A DNA stretch of 64,000 nucleotides from Pseudomonas putida (GTDB lineage: Bacteria > Pseudomonadota > Gammaproteobacteria > Pseudomonadales > Pseudomonadaceae): positions 310,001 through 374,000 of the forward strand of contig NZ_CP066306.1 of the NCBI RefSeq assembly GCF_016406145.1, given 5' to 3'. The notes beneath the pieces are model-generated. The model did not search any database. It saw only the letters and a list, made by a program, of their open reading frames with translations, and was not told the origin of the DNA. Every line of letters starts with the position of its first letter. Position 1 is the stretch's first letter. Made by a program: the position numbers and the translations under genes. Below, in pieces: positions 52,953-61,082 of the stretch.

Positions 52953-53438
52953 TCAGATTTTCGGCGGCCCGGGGTAACCACAGGCTGCCCAGCTTTCCGG
53001 GCGTTCGTACCAGGCCATCGTCAGCAGTTGCACGATCGACGAGTGCCCCATGCGCAGCAGGTTCAGCGAACTGTCCTGCCAGCGTTGCAGAAAAGCGGTT
53101 ATCTGCGGTTCACCGGCCTGTTCCCAGGCGCCCCAGACCCCGGTCAGCGGCCCACGGGTCAGCGGCAGGCTGAGCACATCGAACAACTGCCGGGTGAGCT
53201 TGAGCATTTGCGGGGACAGTGCCGCCAGTTTGTCGTCGAGAGTGGGCAGCACCAGTACTGCGCTTGCCGAAGTACCGGCAAGCACCACCGGGATCAGTGC
53301 CCGCAGCAATGGCAGGTCGTCTTCGCGCAATACGTGGTACCCGGATGCAGGCGCCTGAGGGCTGCAACCGACCAGGCTGGCACTGGCCAGGAACACACTG
53401 GCCCCCAGGCTGAAACGCATGAATTCGCGCCGCTGCAT
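52953..53438 (-). CDS. Tat-exported lipoprotein, small subunit of the GMC dehydrogenase
   Basis: 161-residue protein with both a twin-arginine motif (QRREFMRF, residues 2-9) and a lipobox ending at Cys25 (ASLVGC), so a folded, membrane-anchored periplasmic lipoprotein is predicted. The remainder is helical and resembles small subunits of GMC-type dehydrogenases such as gluconate 2-dehydrogenase subunit 3. It may carry the signal-less GMC partner across the membrane. The ATG at 53438 gives the Tat motif at the N-terminus. Ten bp after calB, 21 bp before the GMC gene. Confidence 0.8.
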   Translation of the reverse strand: MQRREFMRFSLGASVFLASASLVGCSPQAPASGYHVLREDDLPLLRALIPVVLAGTSASAVLVLPTLDDKLAALSPQMLKLTRQLFDVLSLPLTRGPLTGVWGAWEQAGEPQITAFLQRWQDSSLNLLRMGHSSIVQLLTMAWYERPESWAACGYPGPPKI

Positions 53439-53448
53439 GGCCCGGACC

Positions 53449-54891
53449 TCAGCGGATGAACAGTTTGTAGACCAGGCGCTGCAACGCCTTGCCATATGGC
53501 GGGTAGATCAGGCGTGCGGCGTTCAGGCGCTGCTTGGCCAGCACTGCCTTGGCCTTGCTGAAGGTCAGGAAGCCGTCATGGCCGTGGTAGTGGCCCATGC
53601 CCGAAGGGCCGATGCCGCCGAACGGCAGATCGTCCTGAGCGACATGCAGCAGTGTGTCGTTGAGGCATACACCGCCGGAGTGGCTGTGCTGCAGTACATG
53701 TTCCTGCTCGGCACGGTCGTAGCCGAAGTAGTACAGCGCCAGTGGGCGTGGCCGTTCGTTGATGTAGTCAAGGGCATCGTCGATGCTGTCATAGGGTATT
53801 ACCGGCAGCAGCGGGCCAAAGATTTCGTCCTGCATCACCTGCATGCTGTCATTGACCTCCAGCAGCAACTGCGGCGGCAGGCGCCTGCCCTGGCGGGGCT
53901 CGTCCGGGTACAGGTCGATGATCTGCGCGCCCTTGCTGCTGGCGTCGTCCGCCAGGTGTTGCAGGCGCTGCAGTTGCCTCGGATTGATGATGGCGCTGTA
54001 GTCTGGGTTGTCGGCGATGCGTGGGTAAAACCGGTGGACCGCCCTGCGGTAGGCATCGCTGAAGGCGATCAGGCGTTCGCGTGGTACCAGGACGTAATCT
54101 GGGGCGACGCAGGTCTGGCCGGCGTTGAGGGTCTTGCCGAACGCGATACGCTCGGCGGCGCTATCCAGCGGCACGCTGGACGAAACGATGGCCGGCGACT
54201 TACCGCCGAGTTCCAGTGTGACCGGGGTCAGGTTTTGCGCTGCGGCCAGCATGACCTGGCGCCCGACGCTTGTGGCGCCGGTGAACAGCAGGTGATCGAA
54301 GGGTAGCCGGGCAAATGCCTGGCCGACTTCCACCTCGCCCAGCACCACGCTGACCAAGTCGTGCGGGAATACCTGCTCAAGCAAGGTTTTCAGCGCCAGG
54401 GCGCTGGCAGGTGTGGCCTCACTGAGCTTGAGCATCACCCGGTTGCCGGCGGCCAGGGCGCAGGTCAGCGGGCCAATGGCGAGAAACAGGGGGTAGTTCC
54501 ACGGCACGATGATGCCCACTACGCCCAGCGGCTGATATAGCACGCGGGCGATGGCCGGCTGGAAGGCCAGGCCTACGGTTCGCCTTGCAGGTCGCATCCA
54601 GCGCTTGAGGTGGCGCTCGGCATGGCGAATACCTTGTACCGAAGGCAGCAGTTCGGCCAATAGGGTTTCGTCGGCGCTGCGGCCGGAGAAATCCGTATCG
54701 ATGGCTTCTATCAGTCGTTGCTGATCCGCCAGCAAGGCCTCGCGCAGGCTTTTCAGCCATTGCCGGCGTTGGGCCAGGGGCGGCATGGGGTTGCCCGCAA
54801 ATGCTTTGCGCTGGGTGGCGAACGTGGCCGCCAGGTCGATGTCGGACTGCAAGGGAGGCACGGCGATAGGTGAAGTCACGGCGGCTCTCAT
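53449..54891 (-). CDS. calB: Coniferyl-aldehyde-type aldehyde dehydrogenase
   Basis: 480-residue NAD(P)-dependent aldehyde dehydrogenase, annotated in P. putida relatives as coniferyl aldehyde dehydrogenase; the natural substrate could be another long or aromatic aldehyde. Catalytic residues: Asn132 in VPWNYP, Glu227 in LELGGK and Cys261 in AGQTCVAP. The C-terminal tail is basic and hydrophobic (LQRLVYKLFIR), a possible membrane-association helix. First gene of the operon with the Tat lipoprotein and GMC enzyme, an arrangement suggesting alcohol-to-aldehyde-to-acid oxidation. Immediately upstream lies a TAGAG/CTCTA operator array. Confidence 0.87.
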   Translation of the reverse strand: MRAAVTSPIAVPPLQSDIDLAATFATQRKAFAGNPMPPLAQRRQWLKSLREALLADQQRLIEAIDTDFSGRSADETLLAELLPSVQGIRHAERHLKRWMRPARRTVGLAFQPAIARVLYQPLGVVGIIVPWNYPLFLAIGPLTCALAAGNRVMLKLSEATPASALALKTLLEQVFPHDLVSVVLGEVEVGQAFARLPFDHLLFTGATSVGRQVMLAAAQNLTPVTLELGGKSPAIVSSSVPLDSAAERIAFGKTLNAGQTCVAPDYVLVPRERLIAFSDAYRRAVHRFYPRIADNPDYSAIINPRQLQRLQHLADDASSKGAQIIDLYPDEPRQGRRLPPQLLLEVNDSMQVMQDEIFGPLLPVIPYDSIDDALDYINERPRPLALYYFGYDRAEQEHVLQHSHSGGVCLNDTLLHVAQDDLPFGGIGPSGMGHYHGHDGFLTFSKAKAVLAKQRLNAARLIYPPYGKALQRLVYKLFIR

Positions 54892-54897
54892 CGGGGC

Positions 54898-54924
54898 TAG
54901 AGAATCTCTAGAGCCTATACTCTA
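54898..54924. promoter_or_regulatory. TAGAG/CTCTA inverted-repeat array, likely TetR operator
   Basis: TAGAGA-A-TCTCTA (54898-54910, perfect 13-bp palindrome) shares its right end with TAGAG-N6-CTCTA (54909-54924). The array lies 7-33 bp upstream of the calB start codon and about 107 bp from the TetR gene start. Confidence 0.6.
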
Positions 54925-55030
54925 ATCGGGACGATGGTACGAATATTTTCGCGCCACCGCACGGTGCATCCGGGCCCTGTTACCCCGTAATATGAACCCT
55001 TACCGTAAGCCTGCAGACTGGGAGCTGAGC

Positions 55031-55696
55031 ATGGCCCCGCGCATGAAGACCCGAGAGCGCATCGTGCAGAACAGCCTTGAACTGTTCAACCAGCAAGGCG
55101 AGCGTAGCGTGAGTACCAACCACATTGCTGCGCACATGGAAATCTCGCCCGGCAACCTCTACTACCACTTCCCTAACAAGCAGGCGATCATCGCCCTGTT
55201 GTTCAGCCAGTATGAAGAGTTGGTGGACAGCTTCCTGCGCCCGCCGCAGGGGCGCGCCGCTACCGTCGAAGACAAGCGCTTCTACCTCAAGGCGTTGCTC
55301 GCAGCGATGTGGAACTACCGGTTCCTGCATCGTGACCTTGAGCACCTGCTCGACAGCGACCCTGAGCTGGCCGCCCGTTACCGGCGCTTTTCCGAACGTT
55401 GCCTGCGCCAGGGCCAGGCGATCTACCGGGGCTTTGTTGAGGCCGGCATTCTGGTCATGGCACCTGCGCAGATCGAATCGCTGACCATCAACGCCTGGAT
55501 CGTGCTTACCTCTTGGGTCCGCTTTCTCAGCACCACGCGGGAGCATTCCGCTCACCTGGGTGAAGAAGCCTTCAAGCGTGGTGTCTATCAGGTACTGGTG
55601 CTGGAGCTCGGCTTCGTCACCGCCAGCGCCCGCAGTGCTGTGGACGCCCTGTGTCAGGAGTTTCATGTTCCGTTCAACCAGGCCCTGGAACGTTAG
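55031..55696 (+). CDS. TetR-family regulator
   Basis: 221-residue TetR-type repressor. The helix-turn-helix occupies about residues 9-52 (RERIVQNSLELFNQQGE; AHMEISPGNLYYHFPNKQAI), with a ligand domain behind it. I chose the ATG at 55031 because GGGAG stands 6 nt upstream; an in-frame ATG at 54992 has no ribosome-binding site. Divergent from calB with palindromic elements in the promoter region, so it probably controls the calB operon and itself; the ligand may be an aldehyde, alcohol or fatty compound (inference). A sulfurtransferase gene follows after 35 bp. Confidence 0.85.
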   Translation: MAPRMKTRERIVQNSLELFNQQGERSVSTNHIAAHMEISPGNLYYHFPNKQAIIALLFSQYEELVDSFLRPPQGRAATVEDKRFYLKALLAAMWNYRFLHRDLEHLLDSDPELAARYRRFSERCLRQGQAIYRGFVEAGILVMAPAQIESLTINAWIVLTSWVRFLSTTREHSAHLGEEAFKRGVYQVLVLELGFVTASARSAVDALCQEFHVPFNQALER

Positions 55697-55731
55697 CCCA
55701 GAGCCTTCGTGCCATCGATCAGGAGATTGTC

Positions 55732-56586
55732 ATGCCCCTTGCGCAATTGATCACCCCGCAGCAACTGGCTGAGCGCCTGGGCTCGCCCAAGTTGGTGATC
55801 CTCGATTGTCGGTTTGCCTTGGAAGACGTGGATTACGGCCAACGCAGCTATGCCGAGGGGCATATCGCCGGGGCTCACTTCGCCGACCTGGAGCGCGATC
55901 TGAGTGGGCCGGTAAGCAAGGGCAAGACCGGCCGCCATCCCTTGCCTGATCCGCAGCGGCTGGTCGAGCGCTTGCGTGAGTGGGGGCTGGACAATGACAG
56001 CGAGGTGGTGCTGTACGACGATGGGCCTGGTGCCTTTGCCGCTCGTGCCTGGTGGCTGCTGGCCTGGTTGGGTAACCGCACAGGTGTGGCCATGCTCGAC
56101 GGAGGCCTCAAAGCCTGGCACACCGCAGGCCAGCCATTGAGCCTGGACGCGCCAGCACGCTATGAGGGTACGTTCAACGGCGAGCCGGATACGAAGCTGC
56201 TGATTGACGCAGAGCACTTGGTCACTGAGCTTGCAAGCCCCGAGCTGACATTGATCGATGCGCGTGCGTTGCCGCGTTTTCGTGGGGATGTGGAGCCGAT
56301 CGATCCGGTGGCCGGGCATATTCCTGGCGCTCAGTGCGCAGCCTTCACCGACAACCTGGGCGAAGATGGGCGTTTCCTCGCGCCAGAGCAGCTCAGGCAG
56401 CGCTTTGCCGAGAAGCTGGCGGGGCGTTCGCCGGAACACTTGGTGGCGTATTGCGGTTCGGGAGTGACGGCTTGCCATAACCTGTTTGCCCTGGCATTGG
56501 CGGGGTATCCGCTGGGCAGGCTGTATGCCGGGTCGTGGAGTGAGTGGATCAATGAGCCAACCCGTCAGGTTGCCACGGGCGACTGA
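55732..56586 (+). CDS. sseA: Two-domain sulfurtransferase (3-mercaptopyruvate type)
   Basis: 284-residue rhodanese-superfamily enzyme with an inactive N-terminal and an active C-terminal domain. The active-site loop CGSGVT (Cys241) is the form found in 3-mercaptopyruvate sulfurtransferases, rather than the CRKGVT of thiosulfate sulfurtransferases. The N-terminal domain shows VILDCRFALED and GHIAGAHFADL. AGGAG stands 7 nt before the ATG. It ends 9 bp from the convergent YheT gene. Confidence 0.9.
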   Translation: MPLAQLITPQQLAERLGSPKLVILDCRFALEDVDYGQRSYAEGHIAGAHFADLERDLSGPVSKGKTGRHPLPDPQRLVERLREWGLDNDSEVVLYDDGPGAFAARAWWLLAWLGNRTGVAMLDGGLKAWHTAGQPLSLDAPARYEGTFNGEPDTKLLIDAEHLVTELASPELTLIDARALPRFRGDVEPIDPVAGHIPGAQCAAFTDNLGEDGRFLAPEQLRQRFAEKLAGRSPEHLVAYCGSGVTACHNLFALALAGYPLGRLYAGSWSEWINEPTRQVATGD

Positions 56587-56595
56587 TCCGCTGGT

Positions 56596-57588
56596 TTATC
56601 GCCCATCCACCAGCCACTGCGGAATCCGCCGCTCAAGGTAATACCCCGGATTTCGCAGGCTGCCTTCGACGAACCCCACATGCCCACCCCGCTCGTGCAG
56701 CTCGAACTGAGTCTGCGGTGTCAGCTCGCTCGCCGTGGGCTGGCTGTGGCGGGATACGAACGGATCATCGTTTGCGTGGATGATCAGCGTCGGCGTGCGG
56801 TTTTCCCCGAGATAGTAGCGGCTCGATGAGCGACGGTAGTAGTCGTGTACATCGTCAAAGCCGTTGAGTGGCGCGGTCACTTTGCCGTCAAAATCCCAGA
56901 AGGTACGGAGCTTGCGCAATGACCCGAGCCGGTCGAGTGCGGCAAGGCCTTCATGACGGCCCTGTGCGCGGAAGTGCCGTTGTTTGACCTGCACATAGGC
57001 CATCATTTCGCGCATGAAATGTGCCTGATAGACCTTCGAAAAGCCTTGGCCGATGCGGTCGGCGCACTGATCCAGGCGAAACGGTACGGAAACCGCCACG
57101 GCCGCCTGCAACTGGCTGGCGCTGCCACTTTCACCCAGGTACTTCAGCAGCACATTGCCGCCCAGCGAATAGCCGACGGCATACAAGGGGGCCAGCGGGC
57201 GTTGGGCGCGCAGGTGGGCGACAACCTCGGCCAGGTCCCCGCTGGCCCCGGAATGGTAACTGCGTGCCAGCAGGTTCGGCTCCCCCGAGCAGCCACGCCA
57301 GTTCAGCGCAACGCTGGCCCAGCCGCGGGCATTGAGCGCCTGCTGCAAGCCTTTGACATAAGGCGAATGGGACGAACCGGTCAGGCCGTGCAGCACCAGC
57401 ACCAGCGGTGTATCTGGCTGGTGAGGCCCGTGCCAGTCGAGGTCCATGAAGTCGCCATCGGCCAGCCACAGGCGCTCGCGCTTGCGTTCAAGCGCAGGCA
57501 GCTTGCGCCATAGCGGGCCCCAAAGGGTTTGCAGGTGAGGGTTGGACAACCCGGTGGCCGGGCGAAAGGTGGCGGGAAGACTGGGCAT
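56596..57588 (-). CDS. YheT-family alpha/beta hydrolase
   Basis: 330-residue hydrolase of the YheT/ABHD1-3 family, presumed carboxylesterase; substrate unknown. Nucleophile Ser141 in VGYSLGGN, family start NPHLQTLWG (16-24), oxyanion region VLHGLTGSSHSPY (66-78), NWRGCSGE and a C-terminal His in ERGGHVGFVEG. No signal peptide. Transcribed away from the M16 genes, on the same strand, with 71 bp between. Confidence 0.9.
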   Translation of the reverse strand: MPSLPATFRPATGLSNPHLQTLWGPLWRKLPALERKRERLWLADGDFMDLDWHGPHQPDTPLVLVLHGLTGSSHSPYVKGLQQALNARGWASVALNWRGCSGEPNLLARSYHSGASGDLAEVVAHLRAQRPLAPLYAVGYSLGGNVLLKYLGESGSASQLQAAVAVSVPFRLDQCADRIGQGFSKVYQAHFMREMMAYVQVKQRHFRAQGRHEGLAALDRLGSLRKLRTFWDFDGKVTAPLNGFDDVHDYYRRSSSRYYLGENRTPTLIIHANDDPFVSRHSQPTASELTPQTQFELHERGGHVGFVEGSLRNPGYYLERRIPQWLVDGR

Positions 57589-57659
57589 GCTGGGCGACTC
57601 GTGTTGTGCTTGCCTAGACTGCCATGAAACACCGCCGTTGTACTCACGCTATTGGTCCG

Positions 57660-59054
57660 TCAGGACAGCTCGGGCAAAGATTTTTGTGCATGGGACGGGC
57701 CGACAGTGATGAACACTTCCTGCGCAGGACTCAGCCATACGCGGGCGGCTTCGCGAATGTCCTTGGGGGTCAGCGCTGCCAGGCTTTGGATGTAGGTTGC
57801 AAAATGATCTGCTGGTTGCCCAAGGTGGCTTGACGTTGCCAGACTCTCGGCCAGCTCTGCGTTGCTCACCATGGTGCGATGCAACCTGCCTGCTATCTGG
57901 TTGCACGCCATGTCGCACTCCGCCTGGCTTGGGCCATGCTCGCGCAGGCAAGCCAGCATTCCTGAAACCAGCTCACGCGAGGCATCGCGGTATTCGGGTG
58001 CGATGTCCCATTCAATCTGCAGCAGGCTCGCCGCATCAAAGGGTTTGAGCGACGAGCGGATGGTGTAGGTCAAGGTACGACGGCTTCGTAGCTCTTGTGT
58101 CAGACGCGACTCGAAACCGCTGCCGAGGATTTCGTCAAGCATGGTCAAAGCTGCATACCCTGGCTTGTCGGGTGATATGGGCAGCAGCAGAGTCAGCGTG
58201 GCCCGTGTGGTACTTGCGGTGTGTTCTTGATGCCGGGTGAGGGCCTCTGGCAACGGCGCCGGTGGCGGGGGCTGTCCTGCCCAGTGTTGCGGTAGCGCCT
58301 GAAGGAGTTCCGTGATGAGTGTCTGCGCCTCGTCGCGCGACAGGTCGCCCACCAGGCCGATATCGAGGTTGTTGGCAGAGTAGGCACGTCGGTGGAAGTC
58401 GCGCAGCTGCTGCTCGTCGATCTGGTTGAGGCTCTCAGGCGTGCCAGCCCAATGTGTGGCGTAGGGGTGGCCATCGAACACATGGCTCATTGTCGCGTGG
58501 GACATCCCAAAGACCGGGGTCGATGCCATTGCGCCAAGGTAGTTGAGCAGTCGTTCGCGGATACCTGCGACGGCTTCTTCCCGGAAGGCGGGGCGTGCCA
58601 GCATTTGCGTGAGCAGTTGCAGGGCGCTTGTACGCAGCGCCGGCAGGCTCAGGCAGCGCAGCGTGATCACAGCCTCATCCTGGTTCATCTGCCTCGCCAT
58701 GATCGCGCCTAGCCCCTCGATGGCCTGGGCGAATTGGGCGGCATCCAGACCCTCGGTACCCTGGTCGAGGCTGTAAAGGACAAGCGCGGCGAGGCCCGGA
58801 CGATTGCCATCGAGCGCACTGCCAGCGCGAAAGCGCAGCGCCAGGTCGAATATCGGGCGGTCATGGGATGGCGTGAAGCTGACCTTGGCGCCTTCGTCGG
58901 TCTGCCATTGCTGTATCTGGGCCGGCAGGGGCTGGTGCTGCTCCAGGTCAAGGCCTTGCGTGGACTCCAGCCTGGCCATTGCTGCCACGGCGGTATCGGT
59001 CATGGGGCCCTTGCAAATCAGTGGCATGCTGCTGGTTGTAAGAGGTTTGTTCAT
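57660..59054 (-). CDS. M16B peptidase-like subunit lacking the zinc motif, no signal peptide
   Basis: 464-residue pitrilysin-family chain without HxxEH, so the non-catalytic partner of a heterodimer. Family features remain: RFRAGSALDGNRPGLAALVLYSLDQGT, the NLDIGLVGDLSRDEAQTL strand, and the substrate-binding Arg/Tyr pair in RRTLTYTIR (about residue 325) that completes the active site of the partner. No signal peptide, so cytoplasmic. Its ATG overlaps the stop of the catalytic gene (ATGA), which strongly links their translation. A paralogous, exported pair is found beyond rsmD. Confidence 0.87.
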   Translation of the reverse strand: MNKPLTTSSMPLICKGPMTDTAVAAMARLESTQGLDLEQHQPLPAQIQQWQTDEGAKVSFTPSHDRPIFDLALRFRAGSALDGNRPGLAALVLYSLDQGTEGLDAAQFAQAIEGLGAIMARQMNQDEAVITLRCLSLPALRTSALQLLTQMLARPAFREEAVAGIRERLLNYLGAMASTPVFGMSHATMSHVFDGHPYATHWAGTPESLNQIDEQQLRDFHRRAYSANNLDIGLVGDLSRDEAQTLITELLQALPQHWAGQPPPPAPLPEALTRHQEHTASTTRATLTLLLPISPDKPGYAALTMLDEILGSGFESRLTQELRSRRTLTYTIRSSLKPFDAASLLQIEWDIAPEYRDASRELVSGMLACLREHGPSQAECDMACNQIAGRLHRTMVSNAELAESLATSSHLGQPADHFATYIQSLAALTPKDIREAARVWLSPAQEVFITVGPSHAQKSLPELS

Positions 59055-60394
59055 GCCGCTGCTCCTGTTTGCAGGTGAGTGATGGTCAGCCTTTCGCGGC
59101 TCAGATAGTCGAACGCTACCTGTCGTAATGTCGCGCTATCGAGGTGGCGGACACTTTCGGCTTCTTGATCGATCAGCGAGGTAGACAGACCAGCGGCCGC
59201 CCCTGCACCGATGCGCTCAGCTTGAAGGGTGATGCTGTCGCGGCTGAACAGGCGGCGGGTAAGCATGCGCAGTTTCGCGCGCTCCAGTTCCTGGGGGGAA
59301 AGCAGCGTATGGCGCAGGGTATCGATCAAGGCATAGATCGCTTCTACGGCGTGCTCGTGCGTGGATCTTTGACTGTTGATATAGGTTGAGAGGGTCAACA
59401 GCGTGTCGCCACGCGCTATTGGCTCATATGACAGGCCGATGCCCTTGAGCAGCCGTTGGTCTCGCACCAGCTCGCTGTAGAGCCTTGCGCTGAACCCCTT
59501 GCCAAGCACTTCACAGAGCAGGCCCAGGGCAGGCACTGTGCTTGCGTCGATGGCCGTGGCGTGGCTTGGTACATTGAAGGACATGAACAAACCATCACGC
59601 AGGCCTGGCAGTTCCAGCTTCTGGCTTCGTTCCTGCAGGTGCGCGTCATGCCGGGGGACCGGTACTGCGCCAAGCGAAGCCCTGGCGATGCTGGCGAAAT
59701 AGCGGCTTACGTGCTGGCGAAGCGTGGGAAGATCGACCGCGCCCACCACCACGAGGGTGGCGTTATTGGGCCGGTACCACGTTTGATACCAGGTACGCAC
59801 CATATCCAAGCGCAAGTTGCTCAGGTCTGACGGGTTGCCAAACGTCGCCGTGGCATACGGGCTGCCACCGTGCGCAAGCGCCATGTGTCGTTCGGCGGCT
59901 TGCTGTGCAGGAACGTTTTCAACTTTGAGTCGCCGCTCGTCTTCGATCGCTTTGACTGCCCGTTCCATTTCTGCCTGGCCAAAGGTTGCGCCCGTCATGG
60001 CATCCGCCATTATTTCCAGCGCAATCGGCAATCGTGCCGCGGGTAACAGTACGTCGTATGCCGTTGCATCATCGGTGGTAGTGGCATTGGCCTCTCCGCC
60101 GAGCCGTGCTATCACCTGGGTGTATCGGCCCGCCTCGAGTTTGCGGCTGCCTTCGAATATCAGGTGTTCCAGCAGGTGCGAGAGGTTGGTATGGCCGGCT
60201 GGTTCATGGCTGGTGCCAACGTGGTACCAGAGCTGGATTGCGGCGAGCGGGGTGCTGTGGTCCTCGCGCAGGTAGACACTCAGGCCGTTATCCAGTGTGA
60301 AGTGCTGCAACGAGGGCTGGGTGGCATCCGCGATGGACTCGATGCCGGCTGACAGTGTTTTGTCGTCGAGGGTAAACGGGGGAGTCGATGGCAT
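59051..60394 (-). CDS. Catalytic M16B zinc peptidase, no signal peptide
   Basis: 447-residue zinc metallopeptidase. The inverted zinc motif is His73-Leu-Leu-Glu76-His77, with the third ligand near Glu153 in EDERR. Other landmarks are LDNGLSVYLREDHSTPLAAIQLWYHVG and NNATLVVVGAV. There is no signal peptide, in contrast to the exported paralogue at 62559-63914, so this pair should act in the cytoplasm. The ribosome-binding site (AGGAG, 10 nt upstream) lies inside a 10-bp hairpin. It follows rsmD by 85 bp on the same strand. Substrate unknown; relatives trim leader peptides of modified peptides or degrade small peptides. Confidence 0.9.
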   Translation of the reverse strand: MPSTPPFTLDDKTLSAGIESIADATQPSLQHFTLDNGLSVYLREDHSTPLAAIQLWYHVGTSHEPAGHTNLSHLLEHLIFEGSRKLEAGRYTQVIARLGGEANATTTDDATAYDVLLPAARLPIALEIMADAMTGATFGQAEMERAVKAIEDERRLKVENVPAQQAAERHMALAHGGSPYATATFGNPSDLSNLRLDMVRTWYQTWYRPNNATLVVVGAVDLPTLRQHVSRYFASIARASLGAVPVPRHDAHLQERSQKLELPGLRDGLFMSFNVPSHATAIDASTVPALGLLCEVLGKGFSARLYSELVRDQRLLKGIGLSYEPIARGDTLLTLSTYINSQRSTHEHAVEAIYALIDTLRHTLLSPQELERAKLRMLTRRLFSRDSITLQAERIGAGAAAGLSTSLIDQEAESVRHLDSATLRQVAFDYLSRERLTITHLQTGAAA

Positions 60395-60402
60395 TGCTCA
60401 AG

Positions 60403-60429
60403 TGCTCCTGGTTTAGGTGACCAGGAGCA
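60403..60429 (-). promoter_or_regulatory. Hairpin sequestering the ribosome-binding site of the M16 gene
   Basis: On the minus strand TGCTCCTGGT pairs perfectly with ACCAGGAGCA across a 7-nt loop. The second arm contains the AGGAG used by the ATG at 60394, so translation may be off until the helix opens. No T-run follows, so it is not a classic terminator. Confidence 0.6.
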
Positions 60430-60479
60430 GCTTCGGTGAGATTGTGCCTTTGCCTGCGTTAAATAGTTAGGGCTCGCAG

Positions 60480-61082
60480 TCAGGCACGCTGCCACAGCGC
60501 GTAATGCACTTGGCCAGTCTTTTTTTCGCGGTGCAGGCGCCAGTTGCCTGGCATTTGCAGGGTAGAGGGTGCCGCTTCGCTCTCGGTGTAGATCCACGCC
60601 TGCTCGCGAAGCCACTGGTTCTGCTCAAGCAGGTTGCAGGTGTTGGCCAGCAGGTCCTGATGGAACGGCGGATCGAGAAACACGACGTCGAACTGTTGCT
60701 TGGCCGGGGCTTGCAAGTAGCGCTGGGCGTCGGTCTGGAGGATTTGCCCGCGCGGACAGCGCAGGATTTCCAGGTTGTTCTTCAGGTTGTTGATAGCTGC
60801 CGCGTTGCTGTCCAGTGCGACGGCATCTGCAGCACCGCGGGACAACGCTTCGAGCACCAGGGCGCCACTGCCGGTAAAGGCATCCAGCACCCGGGCGCCT
60901 TCGATGTAGGGCGCCAGCCAGTTGAACAGGGTTTCACGCACCCGATCGGTGGTCGGCCGTAGGCCTTCGCCTTCAGGCACCGCCAGGCGGCGACTGCGCC
61001 ACTCGCCGGCGATGATGCGCAGGTGGCCCTGACCCTTGCTTTGGCCCTGCTGAGGGCGGGCGGGAGGGGTGGATCTAGGCAT
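60480..61082 (-). CDS. rsmD: 16S rRNA (guanine-966-N2) methyltransferase RsmD
   Basis: 200-residue SAM-dependent rRNA methyltransferase. Motif I is VLDAFTGSGALVLEALSRGA (about 62-80), with catalytic motif IV DPPFH (about 137-141) and the N-terminal LRIIAGEWRSRRLAVP. Its start codon overlaps the stop of the exported M16 partner gene by one base, an arrangement conserved in pseudomonads. The operon probably continues into the signal-less M16 pair. Confidence 0.94.
   Translation of the reverse strand: MPRSTPPARPQQGQSKGQGHLRIIAGEWRSRRLAVPEGEGLRPTTDRVRETLFNWLAPYIEGARVLDAFTGSGALVLEALSRGAADAVALDSNAAAINNLKNNLEILRCPRGQILQTDAQRYLQAPAKQQFDVVFLDPPFHQDLLANTCNLLEQNQWLREQAWIYTESEAAPSTLQMPGNWRLHREKKTGQVHYALWQRA

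Noticed and set aside
57589..57660. Possible short precursor-peptide gene next to the M16 pair
   Set aside because: No start with ribosome-binding site and no peptide-like frame was found in the 71-bp gap or in the 85-bp gap after rsmD.
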